From: an uncultured Aliiroseovarius sp.
GTDB taxonomy: Bacteria > Pseudomonadota > Alphaproteobacteria > Rhodobacterales > Rhodobacteraceae
Assembly (NCBI RefSeq): GCF_947497285.1
Contig: NZ_CANMFT010000003.1
Coordinates: 1-64,000 of the forward strand
Length of the DNA stretch: 64,000 nt
Direction of reading: 5' to 3'
The position numbers were made by a program, and so were the translations under genes. A model generated the notes under the pieces. That model saw only the letters and a program-made list of their open reading frames with translations, was not told where the DNA came from and did not search any database. Positions 25,361 to 34,106 of the stretch are shown here, one piece after another. Each line of letters opens with the position of its first letter. Within the stretch, counting starts at the first letter, position 1.

Positions 25361-27577
25361 TTAATCTCCGGGTTGCTCGTATCCCTTGATGAAATCGAAA
25401 ATGCTGTTGGTGATCGTCGTGTCCTTGTTCAGGGCCGATTGTTCGATCCGATCAAGGTCATGTTTCTGCGCCGCAATTCTGTTCAGCCGAAAGACAGCAC
25501 CAGGTGCGCCAAAGGACGCATCTGCGGCGACCTCTGCCATGCCCATAAAGGGTCTGGGACGCAGCAGGTAAGGTGCGTTCGTGTCGTCGGCGGCTTTGGG
25601 CAGGGGATAGCGATCTTCGAACGCGCGCGAGACCAGATGCAGGATGGATTTACCATAGCTGCCAAAACAGATGCGATCCTCAAGCTCTGGTGTCGGCACA
25701 TAGATCCGCGCCCGCGGTTGGGCCTTTGTTTTCAATAAGGGCTGGACGACAGGCCTGCGGGCTGCGCTTTTGCGTTTCTTCTTGCCAGAGATCTGTCCGT
25801 TCATCACATCGACAAGCGGCATCAACCGCTTGTTGGCACGCGGCATTCCGATCGCCGGGTGGATCAGGTGCAGTGAATCAAAACGGTCCATCCCGCCGGG
25901 GGTAAGCGATGACGGATCGAACCAGCGCGTGTTTTGTTCCAGCAATGACAGCATCTCGTGGACCACCAGCGCGCCCGCGCCTTCCGCCACCACATGCAGT
26001 TCACAGCCGGTGTCCTTCTTCAGCTTCAGAAGGTCCAGAAGGAAGCTGCCGACAAAGCCCGTCTTGATGTGGTCAAGATCCTCGGCTTCGTAGTCTTCAT
26101 AGGGCAATTCTTCTGTGCCGCGCAGTGCCCGACGCGCGCCAAGCTCGATATCGCGCCAGAAGGCCCGCCCGACCCCGCGCACGCGGTTTTCGATCAGCTC
26201 GTCCAAGTGGGCGGCATTCTCGCCCGCCTGTTCTTCGCAACTGTCGAACAGGCTTTGCAGCACCTCCAGAGACTTCTCGACGAAGCTGTTGCACCAGAAA
26301 ACCGTGTAAGGATACAGCCCAAGATCCTTGATCAGTGTCTTGCGCCCGACCGCGGCGGCAAAGGCAGGTTTGATCCCTTCCAGACTGCCCGGTATCCACA
26401 CCAACACGCCACGATACCTGGGCTTTTCTGCAGCCGGCTCGGCGTTCGGATCCAGCCGGTCTTGCAGATAGCTTTTGGTGCGCGACCATCCATCCTTGAA
26501 GGACGGATATGATCCCGTTGTCACGTGATACCCATCATCCAGATGCATGTAGTGACCCACCAGTTCGAAACACGGGGTCGAGCCCGTCTGGATGCGCCCA
26601 ACGACACCTTTTGTGCCCTTCTCGCCAACTGACGCGCCAAACGCAGAAGGCGCGAAGACGCCCAGCCGCAGCACCCAGCTGTCCACGACGTTCTGCGCCC
26701 AATCCGCATAAGACCACAACCCGATCCCCGCCTGACCCTTGTAGCCGCCCCAAGCAGGCCCCCAAGAGTTCATCACGTGAAACCCGTTTTCGTCATAGCC
26801 GGTCAGCACAAAGGCATGCGTGCCGGTTTTGCCCAGCGCTGGCGGCCACGTGATCACGCCACCTGTCTCTGGCGTCGCGTTCAGCCAGCCATCATGGACA
26901 TTGGCAGTCGTCAGCACGGCCTCGGCATCGTTCAGTGCGGCATGAAAGTGGTTCAGGATCGACGCCAGACGGAAATACGCCCCCAGCCCGATTTCCCGCG
27001 CTTTCTTTGCCTGCGCAACCGTGGTGAACTTGCGCGCATGGTCAGGTCCGTTTGCAACATAGCAGTCGCTTTGCCACCGATCTTGGTCCGTCGCAGGCGT
27101 GTCGAACGGCCAGTCTCGGCAAACGCCATGGTGATAAAACCCCTTGATGGCCGACCGCAGCGTCAGAATACCCTCTTCGGCCAGCACGTCGCCGTTTTCA
27201 AGCTCGGGGTAGCGATCGTGGAATGAGGCAATCCGATAGAGCATATCGGCGCTGACAATATCCTTCTGCCGTTCTGACAGATCGCCCGGATATCCGTTGC
27301 CCAATGTGGATGAGCGCCGAAGTTGCTGCAAGTTGCGTTGGATATCGATCAGGTTGGCCAGCGCGAAGCCAACGCACCGCCCACTTGACCCCTGATTTCG
27401 GACACCGAAGATCGGACTGTTCAGCCCTGAATTCGGGTCCGTCTGCATGAGCTTGCGGTCGATCGTAACCGTGTCACGCAGCACTGAAAGATTGGGAACA
27501 TAGTCCTGATCGCGCAGGTCCACCCAGTCGGCGCGCACACCAACGTCGTTGATTAGCCCTGAAGCGAATTCGGTCAT
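25361..27577 (-). CDS. papain-like cysteine peptidase fused to an alpha/beta-hydrolase-like domain
   Basis: The protein has 738 residues and no signal peptide. Residues about 15-310 form a C1-type (papain-fold) peptidase: oxyanion Gln62 and nucleophile Cys68 in NQGSSGRCVGFA, His254 in GTHAFVLTGYD and Asn270 in VMNSWGPAWGG. From about residue 385 a second domain reads like an alpha/beta hydrolase (GVLVWIPGSLEG, then HVVAEGAGALVVHEML near 528-543), but the nucleophile elbow is A-E-G-A-G rather than G-x-S-x-G, so this half may be catalytically dead or a binding module. It is the first gene of the operon with the SGNH-caspase-M15 fusion. The absence of a signal implies a cytoplasmic action. Confidence 0.8.
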   Translation of the reverse strand: MTEFASGLINDVGVRADWVDLRDQDYVPNLSVLRDTVTIDRKLMQTDPNSGLNSPIFGVRNQGSSGRCVGFALANLIDIQRNLQQLRRSSTLGNGYPGDLSERQKDIVSADMLYRIASFHDRYPELENGDVLAEEGILTLRSAIKGFYHHGVCRDWPFDTPATDQDRWQSDCYVANGPDHARKFTTVAQAKKAREIGLGAYFRLASILNHFHAALNDAEAVLTTANVHDGWLNATPETGGVITWPPALGKTGTHAFVLTGYDENGFHVMNSWGPAWGGYKGQAGIGLWSYADWAQNVVDSWVLRLGVFAPSAFGASVGEKGTKGVVGRIQTGSTPCFELVGHYMHLDDGYHVTTGSYPSFKDGWSRTKSYLQDRLDPNAEPAAEKPRYRGVLVWIPGSLEGIKPAFAAAVGRKTLIKDLGLYPYTVFWCNSFVEKSLEVLQSLFDSCEEQAGENAAHLDELIENRVRGVGRAFWRDIELGARRALRGTEELPYEDYEAEDLDHIKTGFVGSFLLDLLKLKKDTGCELHVVAEGAGALVVHEMLSLLEQNTRWFDPSSLTPGGMDRFDSLHLIHPAIGMPRANKRLMPLVDVMNGQISGKKKRKSAARRPVVQPLLKTKAQPRARIYVPTPELEDRICFGSYGKSILHLVSRAFEDRYPLPKAADDTNAPYLLRPRPFMGMAEVAADASFGAPGAVFRLNRIAAQKHDLDRIEQSALNKDTTITNSIFDFIKGYEQPGD

Positions 27578-27670
27578 CGGGTAACCGCCAATAAATTTGC
27601 AAAATCTGGAACTATCTACTCAACGGGGAAAAAATACGTTCGAATTCTACCACAACTTCCCTCAGACTCC

Positions 27671-27694
27671 AAAAAGAGGCCTGACTTGAGCCTC
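27671..27694 (-). terminator. terminator after the sugar dehydrogenase gene
   Basis: On the minus strand GAGGC (27694-27690) pairs with GCCTC (27680-27676), followed by five Ts (27675-27671). It lies about 40 bases downstream of the dehydrogenase stop and upstream of the protease operon, separating the two units. Confidence 0.5.
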
Positions 27695-27731
27695 AAAAGG
27701 GGTGCAAAAGATGTAGATTTTCGATTGCAGC

Positions 27732-28871
27732 TTAGGGGCGCGTCAGCCGCAACAACCGTCCGCCGTTTTTGTCTTCCAGCACCCACAAGGCACCCTGCGG
27801 CCCTTGTTCCACCTCGCGAATTCGCTTGCCCCAGGAAAACCGCTCGACCTCGGTCGCGGTGTTGCCGTCCAGCGTGACGCGGATCAGCGCGCGGCTGACA
27901 AGGCCGCCGATAAAGGCGTTTCCTGTCCAATCCGGGAACTGATCACCCGAATAGATCACCAGACCGGAGGGCGCGATGCTTGGCACCCAAAAAGCGCTGG
28001 GTGCGGCAAATTCCGGGCGCGTGTCGTGGTCGGGAATTTTTGTTCCACTGTAATTGTCGCCGTTGGACACAATCGGCCATCCATAATTCCGGCCGGGCTC
28101 GATCAGGTTCAGCTCGTCCCCGTGGCGTGGTCCCATTTCATGCGCCCAAAGCCGCCCCTTGGCGTCAAAGGCAATGCCCAACGCGTTGCGATGGCCCAGC
28201 GACCATAAGCTTTTCGCCAGATCGCCTTTGTCCTGAAAGGGGTTGTCTGCAGGCAGCGTGCCGTCATCGTTCAAGCGAATGATCTTGCCAAGCGCCATGT
28301 CCCAGTGCTGCGCCGGGGTTTGTTCCTGACGGTCGCCCGAGGTGATGAACAGCTTGCCGTCTTGCGCCGTGCCGCGTGGGCCAAATGCCAAACGGTGCGA
28401 AAAGTGACCGCCACCGGGCCGATGTGGCGATTGCGACCAGATGCGTTGCAGGTTGCGCAGCGCTGGCTTGTCCGACAAATCCAGCACTCCGCGCACCACG
28501 ACCGCACCGCGCGTCGCGCCGTTGTCCTTGGTCTCAACAAAGGACAGATAGGCAAGCGAATTGTTGGCAAAATCCGGGTGCAGTACCACATCGCCCAAGC
28601 CACCCTGACCACCAACCTTCACCCGCGGCACACCCTTAACCGCGCGCTTGGTGCCATCCGTGGACACCACCCAAAGCTTGCCCGGCTTGGTGGTGACAAG
28701 CAGGCGATCCTCATCAATGAATGTCATCGCCCACGGGCTATCAAATGCCGCGATCGAAGTCGCCTCCAGCCGGTTGCCGGCCGTGCCTTCAACCGAGAAG
28801 GCCAAGGCCTGTGTCACCGACATGAACAAGGTGACGAACAGAAAACAGATGGCTTGGATGACGGGTTTCAT
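27732..28871 (-). CDS. PQQ-dependent soluble sugar dehydrogenase (YliI/Asd-like)
   Basis: This 379-residue protein has a signal peptide ([17 protein letters not shown]). The ATG at 28871 has AAAGGTG upstream; an earlier start at 28895 is less likely. Family motifs of the glucose/sorbosone dehydrogenase beta-propeller are present: [20 protein letters not shown] near the N terminus, [50 protein letters not shown] and [13 protein letters not shown]. Such periplasmic enzymes oxidise aldose sugars with PQQ and calcium. The gene stands alone between the protease operon and the SDR gene; no PQQ synthesis genes are in the window. Confidence 0.85.
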   Translation of the reverse strand: MKPVIQAICFLFVTLFMSVTQALAFSVEGTAGNRLEATSIAAFDSPWAMTFIDEDRLLVTTKPGKLWVVSTDGTKRAVKGVPRVKVGGQGGLGDVVLHPDFANNSLAYLSFVETKDNGATRGAVVVRGVLDLSDKPALRNLQRIWSQSPHRPGGGHFSHRLAFGPRGTAQDGKLFITSGDRQEQTPAQHWDMALGKIIRLNDDGTLPADNPFQDKGDLAKSLWSLGHRNALGIAFDAKGRLWAHEMGPRHGDELNLIEPGRNYGWPIVSNGDNYSGTKIPDHDTRPEFAAPSAFWVPSIAPSGLVIYSGDQFPDWTGNAFIGGLVSRALIRVTLDGNTATEVERFSWGKRIREVEQGPQGALWVLEDKNGGRLLRLTRP

Positions 28872-28991
28872 GGGGCACCTTTGGTCAACGATCATGAATT
28901 AGCATGGCTTTCACGATACTAGATCATCAAGGCCGCTGTTGGGCAATTCACACAACCGCCCTGTCCCATGCGCGACGAGATGCCGATGCCC

Positions 28992-29717
28992 CTACCATGG
29001 CACCGGATCGCCGCGCCAATCGAAGAACTGTCCCGTGTCGCCTTTGGTCAGATTGCCAACAACGCCCAGCAAATGCCCGGCCGCCTGAGCAGGCGTGTGA
29101 ACCTTCAACCCCGTTTTGGCAAAAGGTGCCGACAGATCTGTCGCGACGGTGCCGGGGTGAAGCGCCACGCAAAGCGCGTCGGGTGCGCGCCGGGTTAGCT
29201 CGATTGATGCCGTGCGCACAAACTGGTTCAAGGCCGCTTTCGACGCGCGATACCCATACCAGCCGCCCAGCCGGTTATCGCCGACCGAGCCGACCCGCGC
29301 CGAGAGCGTCGCAAACACCGATTTGCCAGTGCGCGGCAGGTGGGGCAGTAAATGCTTCATCAGCAGCGCCGGACCGATTGCGTTGACGGCGAAGGCGTGC
29401 TCAAGACTGCGCCGGTCAAGCTCTGACCAACTTTTTTCCGGGCGATCATCCCCAATGTGCAGAAAGCCGGTCGCATCAATCGCCAGCCGGATTTCCCCGG
29501 AGGCCGCGGCGAAATCGACCGCCTGTTTCATCTGCGCATCCTCCAGCAAATCAAACCGAGGGTCACTTTTGCGGCCCAAGCCGATCACTGCATCGAAATG
29601 GTCGACGTCGTTCAAAGCCGCAACCAAAGCGGACCCGATCCCACCAGACGCGCCGAAAACGACCGCGATCCCGCTGGGATCGAAGGATTGCAGATCGAAC
29701 ACAGGTGTCTCATCCAT
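28992..29717 (-). CDS. SDR-family oxidoreductase (C-factor/CsgA-like)
   Basis: This 241-residue protein has the Rossmann nucleotide-binding motif VVFGASGGIGSALVAAL (about residues 18-34) and the SDR active site: a Ser in TLSARVG and YGYRASKAALNQF (Tyr-x-x-x-Lys). The cofactor-binding Asn is replaced by IDATGFLH in the strand-4 region, as in CsgA/C-factor-type SDRs. The C-terminal LHPGTVATDLSAPF is also typical of that subgroup. Substrate unknown. It follows the depolymerase-like gene by 28 bases on the same strand and so is likely part of the phaC-hydrolase-SDR transcript, though a role in PHA turnover is only suggested by position. Confidence 0.75.
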   Translation of the reverse strand: MDETPVFDLQSFDPSGIAVVFGASGGIGSALVAALNDVDHFDAVIGLGRKSDPRFDLLEDAQMKQAVDFAAASGEIRLAIDATGFLHIGDDRPEKSWSELDRRSLEHAFAVNAIGPALLMKHLLPHLPRTGKSVFATLSARVGSVGDNRLGGWYGYRASKAALNQFVRTASIELTRRAPDALCVALHPGTVATDLSAPFAKTGLKVHTPAQAAGHLLGVVGNLTKGDTGQFFDWRGDPVPW

Positions 29718-29745
29718 TTCTACGCACCTCGGTTTTCCGGAGCCT

Positions 29746-30582
29746 TCAGGTCTGAACGGTCAGAAATGCCGATATCATAGCGCCCACTTCTTCGCGCTGG
29801 GTGAACATCAAAAGATGCCCCGCCGGAAAGACCTCTAGCCGCGCGTCCGGGATCATGTTCGCCAGAAGGATCTGGTTGGTGACGGGGATCAACCCATCAT
29901 ATTTTCCCGCGATGACCAACACCGGCTGCGAAAGCTGACGCAACCATGTCAGGCTGGTCCAGCTGCACATCGCGCGCACCTGTGAAAAGTAGCCTTCCGG
30001 GCTGGGCGCGATGGCGTGCTTGGAGTATTCGCGGAACGCGGCGGGTGCAAAGATGGCCTCGCCGCCATACATCAGCGGCCCGATGAAGTTGCCGTAGCTC
30101 TTGCTCATATAGCGCATGGGGAACATGATTTCAGACAAGGCAATCGGTGTGCCCCACCAGCTGCCGATCCCACCGGCCGACGTGATCGCAAGCACAAGTT
30201 TGCGCACCCGGTCCGGCGCGTCATAGGCCATCTGCTGCGCCAGTGATCCGCCCCACGAGATGCCCAGAATATCGAAACGGTCTATCTTGAGCTGGTCCAT
30301 GATCTTCATCGCGAAAGCGGCATAATCCGGGATTGTTGAAATACCCTCGATCATAGGAGTGCGCCCAATGCCCGGCATATCGAACGCAATGATTGTGCGG
30401 TCGGCAATCTCGTCGATCAGCGGCAACAGCACCTCAAGCGACTGGCCAAGCCCATTGCAGACCAGCAAAGGCAGCGCGTCACTTGTGCCTTCGCGTCGCA
30501 AATACCGCACGCGGTCATCGCCGACCTTGAGGGATTGGAAGGTGATATCGGGATGCGTGTTCTTGGCGTTCAAATCTTTCAT
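29746..30582 (-). CDS. alpha/beta hydrolase, PHA depolymerase-like (PhaZ type)
   Basis: This 278-residue alpha/beta-hydrolase has the oxyanion region CNGLGQSLEVL, FDMPGIGRT after strand 4, the nucleophile elbow GISWGGS (Ser near residue 119), Asp in GKYDGLIPV and His in PAGHLLMF. This set resembles the intracellular medium-chain PHA depolymerases. It starts only 3 bases after the end of phaC on the same strand, so both are translated from one mRNA; synthesis and mobilisation of polyhydroxyalkanoate would then be paired. Substrate chain length cannot be read from sequence. Confidence 0.75.
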   Translation of the reverse strand: MKDLNAKNTHPDITFQSLKVGDDRVRYLRREGTSDALPLLVCNGLGQSLEVLLPLIDEIADRTIIAFDMPGIGRTPMIEGISTIPDYAAFAMKIMDQLKIDRFDILGISWGGSLAQQMAYDAPDRVRKLVLAITSAGGIGSWWGTPIALSEIMFPMRYMSKSYGNFIGPLMYGGEAIFAPAAFREYSKHAIAPSPEGYFSQVRAMCSWTSLTWLRQLSQPVLVIAGKYDGLIPVTNQILLANMIPDARLEVFPAGHLLMFTQREEVGAMISAFLTVQT

Positions 30583-30585
30583 GAG

Positions 30586-32208
30586 TTACACGCCCTCCAG
30601 CACATAAGTGCCAGGTGCGGGGTCCATCGGTGCATAGGTCTTGTTGCCGAGTGTCTTAGGCTTCGGTCCGCGTTCGGCAGCGTTGTTGGTGTCGAGCCAG
30701 TCCAGCCAATGCGGCCACCAACTGCCATCGGTCAGCGTGGCTGTCTCGTGCCAGTTGTCCGCATCCCCGCCTGTCTTGCCGCCCGTCCAGAACTTGCGGC
30801 GACTTTTGGCGGGGTGGTTGATCACCGTGCCGGACACGTGCCCGCCGGTGGTCAGCACGAACTCGGTCGGGCCGGACACCAGCTTGGTCGCTGTAAAGGA
30901 CGTTTTCCACGGCACGATATGGTCGCCATCTGCGGCAAGGAAATAGCACGGCAGGTCGATGTTATGCGTATCAACCGGGACGCCGCACAAGGTAAGCGCG
31001 CCGGGCTCTTTCAGCTTGTTCGCCATATACATTTCCTCAACGAAATAGCTGTACCATTTCGCCGGCAGGTTCGAGGTATCAGCGTTCCAATACAGCACGT
31101 CGAACGGCGCAGGCGATTTGCCCATCAGGTAGTTCGAGACCACGAAGTTCCAGATCGACTCGTTCACATGCAGCATCGCCATCGCATTGGCGATATCGCG
31201 GCCCGGCGCAACTTTTTCCGCTTTCAGGCGTTGGTTATAGGCTTCGACCTGCGGTTGGTCGATGAACACCTTGATCTGACCCGGATCAGAAAAGTCGATC
31301 AGCGACGACAGGAAAGTCGCGGTGCCCAGCTTGGATTTCAGCGCCTTGGGCATCACCGCAAGGGCCGCCGTCAGCATCGTGCCGCCATTGCACCAGCCCA
31401 GAATGTCGATCGCGTTGGATTTGCTGACCGCGGATGTAACCTTCACTGCCTCGAATATCCCGTCTGCGATGTAATCATCCCAGCTGTGATCACCCATCTC
31501 CGGCCCCGGATTTCGCCATGCGATGGTGTAAACGCTCTGCCCTTGTTCCAGCAGATAGCGGATCATCGACTTCTTTTCGTTCAGGTCGAAGATGTAGAAC
31601 TTGTTGACGCAGGGCGGCACGATCAGGATCGGCGCCTTGCGGGTCTTGGCTGTCATCGGCTCGTACTGGATCAGCTCGATCAATTCGTTTCGGAAGATCA
31701 CCGAACCGGGGGTCGTGGCAAGGTTCTTGCCCACCTCGAACGCCTCTTCGTCGGTGGTCGAGATATAGCCCTTCTCAAGGTCCGCCAGAAGGTTCTGATA
31801 GCCATCAAGCAGGCTCTGCCCACCGGTTTCGCGCGCCAACTTCTGCGCTTCGGGATTGGTCAGCAGGAAATTCGTCGGCGCCATATTGTCAGCGGCGATG
31901 CGAGCATAGAAGCTCAGCTTTTCCTGCTCCTGCTCGGGCAGCCCGGCCTTGTCGGCCATGTCGACCATCGCCTTGGTGGTCAGTTCATAGGAGTGGCGCA
32001 GGATCGGAAAAATTCCTTCGTTCCATGCCTCATCCCCAAAACGACGATCACGGGTCGGCTCTACGCCATCCGTGGCGTGAAGCGCCGTGCCCAACCACAG
32101 CTTCGCCATATCGCTTTGATACCTGAGCATTGTGTTCGCCCAGTCCTCAAAGGCCGCTGTATCGCTTTTCTGCATGGCCTCAAAAAGTTTGAAAAAATCC
32201 TTGGACAT
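30586..32208 (-). CDS. phaC: class I poly(3-hydroxyalkanoate) synthase
   Basis: This 540-residue protein starts at ATG 32208; a longer frame to 32316 is less likely. It polymerises (R)-3-hydroxyacyl-CoA into PHA at granule surfaces. The lipase-like box is GWCNGG with catalytic Cys273, together with PPCVNKFYIFDL and WRNPGPEMGDHSWDDY, both hallmarks of PhaC. The catalytic Asp lies in AADGDHIVPW and His in TTGGHVSGT. Length fits class I (no PhaE partner needed). The hydrolase gene follows immediately. No phaA, phaB, phasin or phaR gene is visible in the window, so the rest of the pathway is elsewhere. Confidence 0.95.
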   Translation of the reverse strand: MSKDFFKLFEAMQKSDTAAFEDWANTMLRYQSDMAKLWLGTALHATDGVEPTRDRRFGDEAWNEGIFPILRHSYELTTKAMVDMADKAGLPEQEQEKLSFYARIAADNMAPTNFLLTNPEAQKLARETGGQSLLDGYQNLLADLEKGYISTTDEEAFEVGKNLATTPGSVIFRNELIELIQYEPMTAKTRKAPILIVPPCVNKFYIFDLNEKKSMIRYLLEQGQSVYTIAWRNPGPEMGDHSWDDYIADGIFEAVKVTSAVSKSNAIDILGWCNGGTMLTAALAVMPKALKSKLGTATFLSSLIDFSDPGQIKVFIDQPQVEAYNQRLKAEKVAPGRDIANAMAMLHVNESIWNFVVSNYLMGKSPAPFDVLYWNADTSNLPAKWYSYFVEEMYMANKLKEPGALTLCGVPVDTHNIDLPCYFLAADGDHIVPWKTSFTATKLVSGPTEFVLTTGGHVSGTVINHPAKSRRKFWTGGKTGGDADNWHETATLTDGSWWPHWLDWLDTNNAAERGPKPKTLGNKTYAPMDPAPGTYVLEGV

Positions 32209-32343
32209 GTGCCGCGCCTTTTCCGTTCTGCTGGTGTTTGCATCGTGTTTTGCACCAAAATGCTTCACGAGTTTTGCAAGCAGTGCCAAGTAAACAGTTT
32301 TTTGGCCGCTTTCCAACCAACGCCTTGGGCGCGTGTTCGGTCG

Positions 32344-32799
32344 TCAGTGGTCGTTTCTTTCGAACTCCGGCGCAAGAGCGCTTAGCCCTTGGATAAGCCC
32401 ATCGGTCAAATCCGCCGGAACTTTGCTTTCGATCTCGGACTTCATCAGGCCGCCATACACGTCCCACATCTTCAGCCGCAACGCCTTGCCCTGCTCTGTG
32501 ATGGTCAGGACCCGACCGCGCCGATCTTGTGGGGCAGGTGATTGGCGCACCAAACCTTCTTCGGCCATGCGTTTAAGGGTGCGAGACAGGTTGGGCTGAT
32601 CAAACAGGCTTTTGCGTTCCAATTCGAACTGACGCAACCCGTCCGGGGACCGCTCGAGCCCCCACAGGATATCATACCAACCCGCCGGCGGCAGACCTGC
32701 GCGCTTCAGCTCGGTCTCGAACTTTTGGGTCACGCGCTTGTGGGCCACGTTCAGCAAGATCCAGATATCGGTGGTCGTGGCGTTCGGCTTCTTGTCCAT
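32344..32799 (-). CDS. MarR-family transcriptional regulator
   Basis: This 151-residue protein has a MarR winged helix: WYDILWGLERSPDGLRQFELERKS, then LFDQPNLSRTLKRMAEEGLVRQ (recognition helix) and the wing DRRGRVLTITEQGKAL. It is a dimeric repressor type that usually binds palindromes and responds to phenolic, oxidative or other small-molecule signals. It is divergent from yceI, and the intergenic region holds a perfect palindrome (32846-32875) that is the obvious operator, so it most likely controls itself and the yceI/cytochrome b561 pair. Inducer unknown. Confidence 0.85.
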   Translation of the reverse strand: MDKKPNATTTDIWILLNVAHKRVTQKFETELKRAGLPPAGWYDILWGLERSPDGLRQFELERKSLFDQPNLSRTLKRMAEEGLVRQSPAPQDRRGRVLTITEQGKALRLKMWDVYGGLMKSEIESKVPADLTDGLIQGLSALAPEFERNDH

Positions 32800-32845
32800 C
32801 TCACATTTCCGTTACGTCAATTTTCCGGTCTTCCCCGAGATTTCA

Positions 32846-32875
32846 ATATTAGATACATGTGTATGTATCTAATAT
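32846..32875. promoter_or_regulatory. perfect palindrome, likely MarR operator
   Basis: ATATTAGATACAT (32846-32858) and its exact reverse complement ATGTATCTAATAT (32863-32875) flank a GTGT spacer. It lies between divergent marR (start 32799) and yceI (start 32921). The AT-rich palindrome with TAGATACA/TGTATCTA arms is typical of MarR-type operators and overlaps the region where both promoters should lie. Confidence 0.8.
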
Positions 32876-32920
32876 GCCCACCCGACAATATGGGCGCAAC
32901 ATGTCAAAGGAGACTTTACA

Positions 32921-33526
32921 ATGAAACACTTCCTTTTCGGAACCGCCGCAACGCTTGGCCTGATGGCAACAGTTACCACGACTGCGCTGGCGGAAACCTA
33001 CAAGTTCGATCCGGGTCACACCGAAATCCGTTTCTATTATAATCATGCCGGTCTGTCCGAACAGTCTGGTCAATGGAAGGTCATCAGCGGCGAAGTCAAC
33101 TTCGACCCGTCAGACATCGCGGCAACATCCGTGACCGTGACCGTTGACCCGGCAAGCATCGACACCGGCGTATCGGCTCTGGACGATCACCTGAAAAGCG
33201 GTGACTTTTTTGATGTGGAAAACTTCCCCGAGATCACCTTCGCTTCGACCGAAGTCACCCAAACTTCGGATACCACAATCACTCTGGTCGGCGACCTGTC
33301 CATCAAGGACAACACCAAGCCGTTTACGATGACCGTGACGCTGAACCATAACGGCCCGCACCCGCTGGGCGAGTTTGCCGACTATTACAAAGGCGAATGG
33401 ATTGGTGTCGAGGCCACAGGCGATTTGCTGCGGTCTGACTACGGTGTGGGCATGTTCGCACCCGTCACCTCGGACGAGGTGCGGCTTGAGATCTCGGCCG
33501 AGATGCGCGCAGGCGGCTGGGAATAA
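32921..33526 (+). CDS. YceI-family periplasmic protein
   Basis: This 201-residue protein has a signal peptide ending TTTALA|ET. The mature part is a YceI-type lipocalin-like barrel: YKFDPGHTEIRFYYNHAGLS at the start, VTVDPASIDTGVSALDDHL, SGDFFDVENFPEITF, FTMTVTLNHNG and GVEATGDLLRSDYGVGMF. YceI proteins bind polyisoprenoid-like ligands. AAGGAGA lies upstream of the start. The cytochrome b561 gene begins 2 bases after its stop, a common pairing; the MarR palindrome upstream points to regulated expression. Confidence 0.9.
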   Translation: MKHFLFGTAATLGLMATVTTTALAETYKFDPGHTEIRFYYNHAGLSEQSGQWKVISGEVNFDPSDIAATSVTVTVDPASIDTGVSALDDHLKSGDFFDVENFPEITFASTEVTQTSDTTITLVGDLSIKDNTKPFTMTVTLNHNGPHPLGEFADYYKGEWIGVEATGDLLRSDYGVGMFAPVTSDEVRLEISAEMRAGGWE

Positions 33527-33527
33527 C

Positions 33528-34100
33528 ATGCGTCTGACAAACACGTCACAAAGTTGGGGGGCGCTTGCGCGCCTCCTGCATTGGGCGGTTGCCGCAGTCA
33601 TCTTGTTCCTGTTGGGGCTTGGTGTCTGGATGACCTATTTCGTGGATGACACGTTGGAACAGTTCCGGCTGGTCCAGACACATAAAAGCTGGGGCTTCAT
33701 ACTGTTCGTCTTGGCGCTGGTGCGGATAGCGTGGCGCGTTGCCAACCGTCGCAGCCCAGCGTTGCCCAAACAGATGCCCGCAGTTGAACGCATGGCCGCG
33801 AAACTTGGCCACCTTGGGCTCTATGTCTTGATGATCGCCATGCCGGTCTCCGGTTGGCTGATGGCAAGCGCATCACCTTTGCAAGATCGGTTTGGCGTCA
33901 AGAACAAGGTCTTTGACTGGTTCGAGATGTATGACCCCTTCGTCCCGGGCAGCGAAGCGCTGACCGATACCTTCGCGCAAATCCATTTCCTGTCTGCCAT
34001 CGCGCTTGGGCTATTGCTGGTTGGTCATGTCGGCGCTGCGCTGTGGCATCACTTTCACCACCGCGATGATGTGCTTAAACGCATGACGTTCGGTAAGTGA
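33528..34100 (+). CDS. cytochrome b561-type membrane protein
   Basis: This 190-residue protein has four transmembrane helices (about residues 14-34, 46-64, 88-106, 144-166) and heme-ligand histidines in the usual places: LLHWAVAAVIL in helix 1, QTHKSWGFILF in helix 2, and IHFLSAIALGLLLVGHVGAALWHHF in helix 4. It belongs to the bacterial cytochrome b561 family (CybB-like), a di-heme quinol-linked electron carrier. The start at 33528 lies 2 bases after yceI. A longer upstream frame overlapping yceI was rejected. Co-expression with YceI under the MarR operator is the simplest reading. Confidence 0.85.
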   Translation: MRLTNTSQSWGALARLLHWAVAAVILFLLGLGVWMTYFVDDTLEQFRLVQTHKSWGFILFVLALVRIAWRVANRRSPALPKQMPAVERMAAKLGHLGLYVLMIAMPVSGWLMASASPLQDRFGVKNKVFDWFEMYDPFVPGSEALTDTFAQIHFLSAIALGLLLVGHVGAALWHHFHHRDDVLKRMTFGK

Positions 34101-34106
34101 CGGGTG

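Noticed and set aside
30535-32385. 616-residue plus-strand frame opposite phaC
   Set aside because: It is the antisense of a certain phaC gene; the long frame is a by-product of high GC and codon bias.
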